The translations under genes were made by a program, and so were the position numbers. A stretch of 64,000 nt of DNA from contig CM034613.1 of NCBI GenBank assembly GCA_020091685.1, positions 7,316,864-7,380,863 on the forward strand, written 5' to 3'. The notes below the pieces were generated by a model, which did not search any database, was not told the origin of the DNA, and saw only the letters and a program-made list of their open reading frames with translations. Below, piece by piece: positions 48,323 to 59,356 of the stretch; positions within the stretch are counted from its first letter, which is position 1, and each line of letters opens with the position of its first letter. Source of the DNA: Lutjanus erythropterus. Lineage: Eukaryota; Chordata; Actinopteri; Lutjaniformes; Lutjanidae.

Positions 48323-48830
48323 ATGAATCCAGCCATGTACTCCCTTCCACTTGCTCTAAGTAAACAAAGCCGGCAGGGTTTGTTGTCCAGGACACGCCCC
48401 CTTAGTCTCATGACAGACTGGTGCCTAATGGGTGTGCTAGGCCTCATCCTGCTCGTCAGCCTGGCCTCGAGCCAGAAGATAGACCCTTCCAAACACCCCA
48501 TAGTCACCACTAACTATGGCAAGCTCCGAGGCATCAAGAAAGACTTGAACAATGAGATCCTGGGCCCCGTAGAGCAGTACCTGGGCGTCCCCTACGCCAC
48601 GGCACCCATCGGCGACCGCCGCTTCCAGCCGCCTGAAGCCCCTGGATCCTGGCAGGAGATCCGCAACGCCACCCAGTTCGCCCCTGTGTGCCCTCAGAAC
48701 GTCCACGGTGTGCTCCCAGAGATTATGCTGCCCGTGTGGTTCACAGACAACCTGGACGTGGCGGCGGGTTACATCCAGAACCAGAGCGAGGACTGCCTCT
48801 ACCTCAATGTCTACGTGCCCACGGAGGATG
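48323..48830 (+). CDS. nlgn2: Neuroligin (nlgn2-like), first coding exon, partial gene
   Basis: Neuroligins are postsynaptic adhesion proteins with a catalytically dead cholinesterase-like ectodomain that binds presynaptic neurexins; NLGN2 acts at inhibitory synapses. The exon encodes 169 codons plus one base. Residues 35-50 form a hydrophobic signal-peptide core, with likely cleavage near SS|Q (50/51). Visible family motifs are YGKLRG (65-70), [17 protein letters not shown] (76-92), RRFQPPE (99-105), [14 protein letters not shown] (113-126), [11 protein letters not shown] (135-145) and the type-B esterase signature EDCLYLN (156-162). C123 and C158 would make the family's first disulfide, and N115 and N153 lie in N-glycosylation sequons. 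[27 protein letters not shown] and the spacing after CPQN match NLGN2 better than NLGN1, 3 or 4, although [12 protein letters not shown] and [12 protein letters not shown] also recall NLGN1. An in-frame stop lies at 48260-48262. The ATG at 48323 has A at -3. The exon ends in a phase-1 donor, GTAAGT. Family certain; paralogue from memory. Confidence 0.95.
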
Positions 48831-49710
48831 GTAAGTGAACAGTATTACATGAAGGGTTGGTGGAGGCTGGGAAATGAGGGACAGTGAATTGACTGTTCGC
48901 TAAGCCCTGTTCTCTTAGTTACTGTTGCTAGATTTATTACTTGAAATTCTTATAATTTTTGGTCGTTCATTTCAGACAGAGATAGAAAAAGCAGTCTCCT
49001 AGCCAGTGACCGTTGATTTCGTTGGCTGAAATGACTACTGACAACTGGCAGATTTTCCGTTACCTTCTTGAGCTGATTGGAAACGACTGACTGACTTTTT
49101 AATGTATTTTCAGCTCACTTATTTTAAAATGAGAGCCCTGTGAAGGAGTCTTTAATATTCACTTGATGGATACATACAAGATATCATCTTTGGTGCAGAT
49201 CCCAGTGGAGACAGAGGGGACATGTCCATCCTAAGCACACACTTTGTGAAGGTTTTGTGTATGTAGCCCATACCCTGCTAAATGTTCTGTACCTGATTCG
49301 GCCCTTTCATCTGGTGAAAACAAGCGCTTTAGTGCTGGGCCACTCAATAGATGTAGTATACATCTGTGGCAAATACTTCATCATAGATTAGTTAACGATG
49401 TTACTGAGTAAATTACATGACATGTGCCTCAGAAATGTGTCTTAGTGATGGAGAAGCTTAGGTTTTTAGCAGAGCAGATAACTGAGCAGATAATAAACAA
49501 CTGTCCCCTGACTAAACTGTCATGAGATCAACAACCTTGGGTATCATGCTAAAATATTGAGGTGAAAGCTATATATCCCTGGCACATATTCAGCATCCTC
49601 ATCAGTTGGTGGATCATGTAGCAGACAGAGATAAAGAAACAGCTCTTGAAGCCAGTTCTAGTGTTTTAAGTGTGGATTCATATTTTCAATCATATGTTTC
49701 ACTTTTAATA

Positions 49711-49953
49711 TTAAAGGACCAGTGTGTAGGATTTAGTGGCATCTAGCAATGAGCTTGCAGACTGCAAACACTTCGCTTCATCATCACCTTCTAAATGTGT
49801 AGGAGAGCATACGGTGGCTATGAAACCAATGAAAAATGTGTAAGTCCCCACCAAGAACCAGTGTTTGGTTTGTCAGTTCTGGGCAGCAGTAGAAGCCTGG
49901 TGGTGTAACATGGAACATAAATCCCTGTAAATCCTACACACTGGACCTTTTAA
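49711..49953. mobile_element. TTAA-flanked MITE with caGTGTGTAGGATTT ends
   Basis: The left end is ttaaaggaccagtgtgtagg and the right end is cctacacactggaccttttaa, an inverted repeat of about 24 bases, with TTAA at both outer edges. The interior (ttagtggcatctagcaatga, gtaggagagcatacggtggc, ccagtgtttggtttgt) matches from memory a very common percomorph repeat. It lies in the first long intron, about 0.9 kb after the exon. It is shorter than typical full copies I recall, so probably an internal deletion form. Confidence 0.85.
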
Positions 49954-52010
49954 ATAGGATAGCTTTTTAAACGAGGACTAGCTGATGTGTTTGGCGAATG
50001 CAACACTGCCTACGATAGGCCAGTTTTGGATGGATATGCTGGAGTGTAAACTTCACCAAATTCAAAACTTTAATGTAACCTTTAATCCCACAAAATAATG
50101 TTTGAATTGACAGGTTTCTATGGCTGGTACGCTAGTATGCTAGTATGCCAGTTAGCCAGACTTGCTAATAGTGCAGCTTAGGTTTGTACAGACACACATC
50201 CATTCTGCACACTTTTGCTCTTGTATTGTTGATTTTGGAGAAGGTAAAAAAAATATAGAAACCACCATACTCATTCTGTATATGAAGTATTGCTCTTACT
50301 ACAACCCCATCTACACCATTTCAGGAAATGGAAAAAAAAAATCAAAAACTTGACAGGCCTGGTTATGGTTGCTGAGCTATGACTTGACAGTCACTGTTGA
50401 GGGGATGGGTTTAGCGAACAGCCAATAAGAACCACTCAAAAGAGAGTGAATTCTAGGGAAATTTTCTTAATATGAGGAAATGACTGGAAAACTTGTGAAT
50501 ATTTGTATTCTTTTCTAGGTCCATGCACAACTTTAAACATCATAAATATTGCATATACATCATGTAGGTAGTGAAGGATAGGGTGTGTGGGGGGGCCTTA
50601 TATAAAAAAGAAATATGCAAAACCCATGGATGGTCAAAGAATTTTTCAATTACCCTTCCCTGGTTTTACAGTACATCCCATTCAAGGTGTTATAAAGCAG
50701 GAGAACAAAGGCCAGGGCTGAAGCAGTTTCCAGATGCTTTATGAGAAAAGGATTAGGTGACATTTGACTTTTCTTACCTTTTTACCGTCAAGAACCCTCT
50801 TCTCTCGACTCAGATCTTACAGTGGACGTTTTTGTCTGCCCGCGCACTATTAGGTGTGTGAGCAATAAAAGAGAAATATTTCCATTTTGTCGGCAGATGT
50901 GATATGAAGAGTAGAGACTTCCATCACCCCTCTTTCTCTCTCCTCGCCCAGGGTATTGTAAAGACTTGTTTCACGCTTGTCTTTTCATTTCTCTACCTCT
51001 AATATAAGATGCACAAAACCTGCACCTTTTATAGAGAAAAGGCTCTAAGAGTCATGTTGGTGTGTTTTTAACACACAGAAAGTGGTTTTTAACATGCATT
51101 TGGTTTGATGTCCAACTAAGTTGAAAATGTTATGCATGCCGCGCAAATTACAGCAAGATACCGAATATCACTGCAGACTCACTGTTTGACTGATCTGAAC
51201 ACCATTTAGTTCACTTGATATCTACCATTTATACATCTGTGTAGCTTTTTGATGCATTTGAATGAAGACTTTTGAAGATATAGGTAATGTTAATTGATTT
51301 TTTGATTGAAAAATATAGAGTGATGGACTTAGAGGACTTATGGGTGTTTTCTTTTTGGAGTTTGGATTATGAAATGTCTAAAAAATTAGATTTGCTGTAA
51401 TAAGTCCAGCCCACTTGAATTTATCGTGACCAAATCTGATGCATCGACTGATTCAGGACCCGAGATTTCCCCAAAATGTTTCACCCTAGAGGTTAAACAC
51501 AATGTGCTTGAGTACATCAGTTTAATGTAAACTCCTGAACAAGTGCCATAATTGTTGATTTCTCATTGCATTCATGAGTTATTGCAAATTTTTGAAATTT
51601 GGCTATTTTAATAAAAAAATACTGGACTGGTCCAGCGGTTTAAGATGAGTTTGAAAATAGGATTTTGAGAAAACTGAGAAAGACTCAGTTGATATTTGAC
51701 ATTTATGAAGCAGACGTCCAGTTGAGAAAAGATGCAGAAAAACTGAAAGATTAAAATGGCACAAGACTTTTGAGTTTACACCAAGTTTTCAAGATAATGA
51801 CAAAAACATAAACTTGATTGTTACAGCGAGATCAGTAAGCATCTTTTTTTTTTTTGCGTCAGTAGTGGGTGAAAGTTGCAACCCACCTGCTAATTTTGGT
51901 GAGTCCTAGCCAAGAAAACTAAGAAGAAAGAAGAAGCAGAGGAATAACGAGATCAAAAACAGTAGTTTGCAGTGAGTAACGCTCCTTGGACCCCGAAAAA
52001 TTCAACATCT

Positions 52011-52264
52011 ATCAATATCGTTGCGTGTGTGCCTTTATGTTTGTATTCATGTATCTCTATACTGTCTATATGTTCACATTGATGTATGTTTCTGTAGCGA
52101 TGAGGTGCTGATTTCCACTTTTTCCTCATTCTAACACATTTCAGTCTCCCTTTCAGCACTCCACTGGACTTTTTTTTAGTCCTTTCACAGCTCAACACCC
52201 TTCCTTCCGCCTCTCCACTCCAACACAGCAGCCTCAGCCCTCAGCAGCCCGTCATTGCCACTTA
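52011..52264. repeat. Direct duplication, copy A
   Basis: It shares with 56121-56400: gcctttatgtttgta, ctgtctatatg, gatgaggt-ctgatttccac, ctggactttttttt, cacagctcaacacccttcct and ctctccactccaacac. Similarity is high, with small indels. No shared open frame persists through both copies. Confidence 0.9.
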
Positions 52265-52833
52265 TAGCTCCTCCGGCACATATAGAACACTATACATCAG
52301 GTCTTGAGTCATTTCACACTGTCACACGTTTTTTTTTTTCCTTTTTTTTCCTTTTTCCTCCCTGTTTTTGCAAGATGTACGACTTTGTGGAAATACACGT
52401 GCCATAACACAGAGAGACAGACACTATATACTCACACCCAGTTGCGCACACTCTGTGTACACTATACTCTGTGGAAATGTCACACAGGTGTAAAATACAG
52501 TCCAATAATAACCTTCATTCATCAACATGAAACATCACCCAACATACACTCAACATCGTCAGCATAATACTTAACTGTATCAGTCAGCGTGTGGGCAGAT
52601 GTGTACTGAATTAAAAATTGCACATATGTGTAATTAGAAAAAAAACATGTCTGGCAACATATGAACTCATTTAATCCCTCATTATCAATCATTGCTGGTA
52701 TATTTATGGAGGTCAAGTCAGGCATGACATTGCTAGCCTCAGCACTCCCTCCAGCAGCCTCAGGGTTGTCTTTCTCTTTCCACATCTGATTCTCCATCCG
52801 CATTGATTTTAAGTCATTTTTCACATATGCTGC

Positions 52834-53642
52834 TGGGGAAGGAGGGGAAGTGAAGAGAAGAGAGGAAACAAGCATAGCAGGAGAGAAGGGTCGAGGTGAT
52901 GGAGGAAACAAGGAGACGAGTTGAAGAGATGAGAGGTAACAAGAAAATAAGAAGAGAGCAGAGAAAGTGATGGGAGGGAATAAGGAAAGGAAGCAAAAGG
53001 AGGAGAGGAAGCATGCCAAAGAGATGAGCCAAAGAAATGGGAGGAAACAACAGAGATGAGACAAGGAAACAAGAAAAAGCAGAAGACAGGAATGAAAGAC
53101 AAGGATAGAAACGAGATGAGGCAAAGAGAGAAGAGGAAACAAGAAAGAGGAGGGAAGGAGATGGATGGAAAGGAGAGAAAGCAAGGGGAGGAGATGAGAC
53201 AAGTAAATGTTAGGAAACAAGGGGAGGAAGTGGGGCAAGAAGTTAAGAGGAAAACAAGAAAAGGAGAGAGGAGGCAAGAGGAGGAGAGGAAACAAAATAG
53301 CAAGGTCATGAGGAAAGGGGAGGAGAGGAATCAAGGAGAGGACTAGGTAAGAAACAAGGAACGAAGAGGAGGCAAAGACAGGAGAAAAACAAGACAAGCA
53401 TAATATAGGAGAGAAAGTGATGGGAGGAAACAAGGAGAAGAGAAGAAGTAAGGGGAGGGGAGAAAGCAAACAGAGGAGATAAGGCAAGTTAACCAGAGTG
53501 AACAAGGACAGAAGGCAAGGAGAATGGAAGAAACAAGGTGAGACAAAGCAAGAAGAGAGGAAGACATGAGGAAATGAGGGGATGAGACAAGGAAAGGATA
53601 GCAGAGACGATGACACAAGAAAAGATGGAAGTAGGAGAAAGC
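52834..53642. repeat. Purine-rich (GA) tract of about 0.8 kb
   Basis: Some 800 bases with nearly all G and A on the + strand, built from irregular units around gaggaaacaaggagag. The extreme strand asymmetry opens a long frame on the - strand made of Leu, Ser, Pro and Phe, which is an artefact. Such polypurine tracts can form triplex (H-DNA) structures. Here the GA strand is the sense strand of the neuroligin intron. Confidence 0.9.
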
Positions 53643-54821
53643 TGTTGGGCAGCGGATCAAGAATCAGTCACAACTGGCTGTCCATGGGGACTGTCAGCTC
53701 AGCTCATTGTCACACAAGTTCATATGCTCACACACACACACAGACACACACTCTCATCCTCTCCCATCTTCTCTGGCCTCGTCGTTGATTCCACTTCTAT
53801 TCTTCTCCCTTTTAAAACATGAATGCTGCAGCTCTCCGAGTCTCCTGAGGCCTCTTACTTGTATCCTTTTTTTAGGGCACCCTTAAGACAGAATCCTTAA
53901 AAACCTCCTCTAATTTTAAGTGGATTAAGCCTCCAGAATTACTTCTTAATGCTGCCATCAGTGCAAATGGAGGAAAGTGGGACACTCTGACATGGGCGTG
54001 TGTGTTTGTGCGTAGATAAACAAATACGCTAACATTTGGTGGTTACTCATGGCTTCTTAATTAATACTTAAGTACTTAGTAAATTGCTAAGCTAGCCACA
54101 TGTTTTCTTTTTTTCATTAGGACCATGGCGTTCATGAATAAATATGTTTCGGAATCTGTAATACTTTAGGAACAAACCAAGAAAAGAAAACTAATCACCT
54201 AACAGTAATAATACAAAATTACACTTGTTAATATGTGATTAGCACAAGCTTCATCTAATATGCAAATGGAGATTTTAGTGCTTTTAGATTTTATTACTTT
54301 CAGCACATGAATATTTTAGAGCCTGGAAAGATATTTCTTGGTTCTTTCTTCATCAATCTGAAGTTGTACCATTGTTCTCAACACACTTAATGAATAATTA
54401 TTTTTTACAGTTATAAAGTTTAGTTATAAAAAGACAAATTGTTGCACCTTATACATGCAAATACATAACATAATTATGTATATAATTAAGTTTGTTTGGA
54501 TGTGCTGGCTTTCCTTTACAAGTAAATCCATGAGAATAGATTGATGATAATTGGAATTTCACTATAATGTAAAGTGTTTACTATAGACCCAGCTTGTTAC
54601 TGTGTCCCTGTGGTAGTATAGAATCTCAGGCCTTAGGACCCAGGGGAACTGTTTTTGCCCTCGGGCTGGTGGCTCCCTCACCGAATGCGGGGAGGGAGGG
54701 GCTCCGCCGGTTCCCCTGGAGATGACGTCCCATAAATCATAGCGAGAGGTTTTCATCTGGCTCCTGCAGAGTCACGGTGGATCGATGGATGAGAGAGGAA
54801 AGGGGGGAAGGACTGGCCGCC

Positions 54822-54843
54822 GCTGCTGCTGCTGCTGCTGCTG
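54822..54843. repeat. (GCT)7 trinucleotide repeat
   Basis: Seven uninterrupted GCT triplets after gccgcc, non-coding and within the intron. Confidence 0.9.
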
Positions 54844-55125
54844 CCTCAGGCCCACAGACAAAACGCATGCTTCTCTCAGCAGTCAGCAGCCGTTAACACA
54901 GAACAAGACTTCATGGTAAATAAGTTGCAGTAGCTGGACTCAGCAGTCCCAGAATGGAAACTCGCTGTAAATGTTTTACCAACATACAGGATCTCATGTA
55001 GTTGCACTTTGTACAGTTAGGCAGACAGCATAGAAGTGATGAAAAAACATTGCTTTCATGTTAGCAGATGTTAGCAAAAACAGCTTTTGGCTTTGTGAAT
55101 AAGGCTCATGTTGTCACTAGATGCA

Positions 55126-55980
55126 CAGCTGAAGCATCTACACCAGCTATGTAGCATCTTTACTGGATGTGTAGCATCTTCAGCAGCTGTGCAGTGTCTT
55201 TACTGGCTTTGTAGTGTCTTAACTATCTGTGTGATGTCTACACCAGCTTTGTATCATCTTAACCAACTTTGTAGCATCTTTACTTGCTATGTAGTGTCTA
55301 CGGCGACTTTGTAGCGTCTTTGTGTAGTATCTTTACTGACTGTGTAGCATCTTTACTAGCTGTGAAGCATCTAAACTGTCTCTGTAGCATGTTTAGCAGC
55401 TGTGTGGCATCTACCCCAGCTGTGGAATGTCTTTACTGGAGTGCCTACACTGGCTTTGTAGTATATTAACCAACTTTGTAGCGTATTTACCAGCTTTGTA
55501 GCATCTACACCATCTTTGTAGCATCTTAACCAACTTTGCAGCGTCTTCACTGGCTTTGTAGTGTCTACACTGGCTTCGTAGCATTTTAACCAACTTTGTA
55601 GCATCTACACCGGCTTTGTAGTGTCTTTACCAGCTGTGTAGCATCTTTACTGCGTCTATACTAGCCGTGAAGTGTCTGCACCTGCATAGCACTGTCTACG
55701 CTGGCTTTGTAGCATCTACACCAGCTGTCTTTACTGTCTGTGTTGTACTGTCTGTGCTGTCTTTACAGCACCAGCGCTGGCTTTTTAGCATCTTAACAAA
55801 AATTGTAGCAGCTTTGTAGTGTCTACACTGGCTTTGTAGTGTCTTTACCAGCTCTGTAGCGTCTATGCTGGCTTTGTAGCTTCCTTACTAGCTGTTAAGT
55901 ATCTACACTTGCTTAGCAGTGTCTGCACCAGCTTTGTAGCATTGACACTGGACATCTTTGCCAGCTGTGTAGTGTCTTAC
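55126..55980. repeat. 20-bp minisatellite, about 40 diverged copies
   Basis: The unit approximates gctttgtagcatctttacca. Successive copies differ by points (gctgtgtagtgtctacactg) and occasional short deletions. Because 20 is not a multiple of three, open frames run through all phases on both strands, giving Cys/Val/Leu-rich or Lys/Tyr-rich spurious peptides. Divergence between copies indicates an old array. Confidence 0.9.
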
Positions 55981-56120
55981 AGAACCACTCGTGCTTTAGC
56001 TCAAGCCTCAGCTCTTAACATTCATAACTGTCACCATCTCTCACTTGTAAGTACTCTATTTAAAACCTCCTTGACCAGGCATAGTATTACTTCATCAGTA
56101 TCATGTCAGTAGACCCACCA

Positions 56121-56400
56121 AATCGATATCATCGATATCACTGTGTTTATGCCTTTATGTTTGTACTCTCTTACTGTCTATATGTGCTCATTGTGCTCAT
56201 TGGTGTGTATGTCAGTATAATGATGAGGTACTGATTTCCACCATTTTCCTCACTCTTGACACATTTTGGTTTCCCTTTCACCGCTTCCATCACTTGACTG
56301 GACTTTTTTTTTTTTAGCCCCTCACAGCTCAACACCCTTCCTTCCGTCTCTCCACTCCAACACTGCAGCCTCAGCTCTCGACAGCCTGTCATCGCCACTT
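56121..56400. repeat. Direct duplication, copy B
   Basis: Partner of 52011-52264, same orientation, about 4.1 kb downstream. It begins directly after unique sequence following the minisatellite and ends at cgccactt, where copy A has tgccactt. It has a longer T run (11 against 8). Confidence 0.9.
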
Positions 56401-58203
56401 TCATTATCCTTGAGAGTATTATCTTTTCTATATTTTGCCACGGTTATTTTCCAACACGGGGAAGCAAACTTGAGATGCACCATTTCCTGAAGGGATTTGT
56501 AGTTTTTGTGTTGGGCTGTAATGTTTTCGTCACTTTCTGCCCATCTGTGTGACGCTCTCTAGTTTGCTTAGGGCCATTGCTCTTCAGTTACACTTCAACC
56601 AGCCACTTCACAGTATCAATGTGCATTTCCTAAAACCACCTATTGCAAACCTTCACATGACATTCTTCCATAGGTCACCTTTACAAGAAATCACGAACAA
56701 CTACGTTTCGATGAGGCATCTGAATGTGGTACCAAAATGCAGCTGGTGTGGGTACAGACATGAGACCTGCTCATGAAATGTTAACAGCCTGCTTGTGGAC
56801 TGCATTTTAGCATCAGTAATTCCCAAATCAATGGTTGATATGCAAAAAAGAACCCGACTCCACCAAAATGAGAGTCTCCTTCACATTTTGTAAGAACTTT
56901 ATTGGTGGTAGGCTTGGGTTTAACCCTGATAAGCTGCTACAAACTGCCTTTTAAACTGCTGGTTCTATTCAATTAGTCCAGTTTGAGGAGGGTATACATC
57001 GCGTTTGCCAGATATCCCTCAGGGATTTGAACCGCTAACCTCAGCGTTGTCAGTGCCATGATTCTTGGGATGAGCTGCAGGGTGCGAGCTGGGGGCCTTA
57101 TAAATTATTCCATCCGATACTTCATCTATCTCCATGCATCAAATTCAAACTCCCACATCTCCCCATTCTGCAATATTTCAATTTTCTGAGCAGATTCATC
57201 AAGAAGGGTTCGATACTAACACAATATTGCACGCGGCGGCCAGGGGCTGTGCTGCGACATCGGCATCGCCAAAGGGCGAGAGATGAATAAATAAATAAAA
57301 GAGATAAAAACAAACAGATAAATAATAGAAAGAGAGGGAGAGGTGCCAGCAGACAGCAGTGGAAATATGATATATATTGCTTCTGATGCCAGAAAAACCC
57401 TTGATTATTTTGCTCAATCTCTTTCTTTATGTCGTCTCTTTCTCCTGCCAACCCCAGTTGATACCGTCTGAAGAACAAAAATGGGGGGAAATAGATCACC
57501 ATCTTTCTGCAGGCAGAATACACTTCTGTCTTCCCAAGGGACTCATGAAACTCTTGTCTTTTTTCTCACACACTCAAACACACCCTTTATCACATACCCA
57601 AAAGTTTTCTTTGATGTGAGCGTGCTCGCCAGAACTGAAGGAGACAAAGCAGAGCCTTTAATAAAGAGACAAGGACAGAGTGTGAAGTAGAGTCAGATTT
57701 GAAGTCAGGCATCTCGAGGTAGTTGTCATTTCATAAAGAAGATGGAGGTCAGAACACAGTGCCTCTTCTTTCTTCAGCCTGTGGTCTCACCCTCACATAT
57801 CAAACCTGACTGAGTCCATCTTTGCTTTTGCGCCTCCTCTCATGTTTCACCTCCACCCTCTCTCCTCTGTTCACCCTGCTCCTCTCTGCTCTCTGCTCTA
57901 TCCTGAGGCATGGTGGAGCAGACAGCAACTGGCTTGCTCGGTCCAAGGCTTTGTCTTACTCTGGCAGTGAGGGTAGAGAGAGAATCAAATCAGCCGGGGT
58001 CGGTCACTCGCTTTGAACTTTTCCATTCATCTAGGATGGTCCTATACATACTCAGAAAAGGCCACTGGCAGCCACAGTACACACAGTGTCTTCTAGTTTT
58101 TGAAAACTCTGACAAAGACTAAAATTAAGAAAAGTTTTGGGGCTTCAAAGACTCTTGGTCCTGTCCTTTTATGCATGAAACTGGATTCTCATTTGAAGTA
58201 CAA

Positions 58204-58852
58204 ACTTACCCTTCCTAAGTGTCACCCCCTTTTGCTCTGCTCCAATAACAGTCAAGCAAACTTGATACTGTGGTCAACTTTCTCCTTTCCTGTTTCCTGT
58301 ACTTAGATATGCTATATGCTAGGCTCATCTATGTTGAAACCAAAATTTGAAGATGGTTGAAGTATGTTGCTATTGGAAGTGTAAAATAGATGTCCTACGT
58401 TAGCTAATGTGAACAGTGTTCAAGCTAAGATGCCAGCTAATCTACATCATCATTGAGTGTGTACATGCTACACCTACTTTATTACATGACACACACCCAT
58501 GAGATTGCCTTATTTGAACCCAAACCATATCTACAATCGTATTTTTGTCCCAAACCCTACCAAAGTTGTTTTTGTGTCTAAACCTAACCATGTAGTTTTG
58601 ATGGCTAAATATAACCTAACTTTTGTATTTTTGTAGGGGATGTGTCCTGTAGTACTGCATACCCACAGACTTACCTGAGCTAGTTTTCTACTGTTTAGCT
58701 AACATTAGCTAGCTAGTTAGCTAGCTAGCAGTTTGCTAAAATTAGCTAACTTAAGATGTGACCCACTTTTACAGGAAAAGGAGAAAGTTGACCAAGGTGC
58801 TCAACTTTTTTTGCAAAGAGCTAAAAAGGCCACAGCTTAGGAAGGGTCACTT
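58204..58852. mobile_element. Inverted-repeat element, about 650 bp
   Basis: The left arm (58204-58294) holds cttacccttcctaag, ccccttttgctct and tggtcaactttctccttt. The right arm (58770-58852) is its reverse complement: ggaaaaggagaaagttgacc, aaaaaggcc and cttaggaagggtca. The interior has ttagctagctagttagctag and is non-coding. A related arm occurs at 19505-19570. It looks like a non-autonomous DNA transposon; the target duplication is uncertain (possibly actt). Confidence 0.75.
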
Positions 58853-59248
58853 ACTTGACTTGAATAAGGCCACATGCTACATGTGAATGAAACTAGATAT
58901 ACTCAGAAGTAGTCGTAGCAGAATCTTGAAGCAGGTTTTAAGCTGTGCCCTTCTATAGCTGATTCCCCTGGATTGATAAACTTCAGACCAATCAGGGCTT
59001 TGGAAGCTGCGTGAAGAATTGGTATCTCATCCTCCAACATCGCCAGCTAGCTATCTAGTGATAATCATGAAAAATGTAGACATAAAAAACCCCATGTACA
59101 AAAATTCTAACTCTGAAATAGATATTTTTTTTGTATTAATGTGAAAATCAATAAACGCAGTAACCGCTACAGCATCTTTTATGTTGACTGACATTCTTAA
59201 CTGTTTCCACGTGGTTTAAGCATGTGTGACTGGTTTTTAAATTGGCCT

Positions 59249-59356
59249 GAAAGGACTAGAGTGTAGGATTTAGTGGCACCTAGAGGTGAGCATGCAGATT
59301 GCACACCATGTCCTCAGCCTCCCATGCCAGTCATGTAGGAGAACCTATGGTGGCAG
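59249..59356. mobile_element. Partial copy of the 49711 MITE family
   Basis: It reads aaaggactagagtgtaggat, ttagtggcacctagaggtga, gcagattgcaca and gtaggagaacctatggtggc, then loses similarity. The right half and right terminal repeat are absent, so it is a truncated fossil in the same orientation as the copy at 49711. Confidence 0.8.

Noticed and set aside
48437-48706. 89-residue open frame on the - strand across the neuroligin exon
   Set aside because: Shadow of a GC-rich coding exon; no family features, while the + strand product is clearly a neuroligin.
52522-53616. 364-residue open frame on the - strand
   Set aside because: It is the translation of the polypurine tract read from the pyrimidine strand (Leu/Ser/Pro/Phe only), with no domain, and other frames are also open.
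55126-55980. Regularly spaced repeats resembling a CRISPR array
   Set aside because: Units are head-to-tail without unique spacers, in a vertebrate intron; it is a minisatellite.
57010-57085. tRNA-like string on the - strand (ggttcaaatccc)
   Set aside because: The bases around the T-loop-like string do not pair as a T stem, and no D arm, anticodon arm or acceptor stem is found.
57122-57523. 133-residue open frame on the - strand with a hydrophobic middle
   Set aside because: The hydrophobic stretch comes from an A/G-rich simple tract (gataaataa repeats); no family match.
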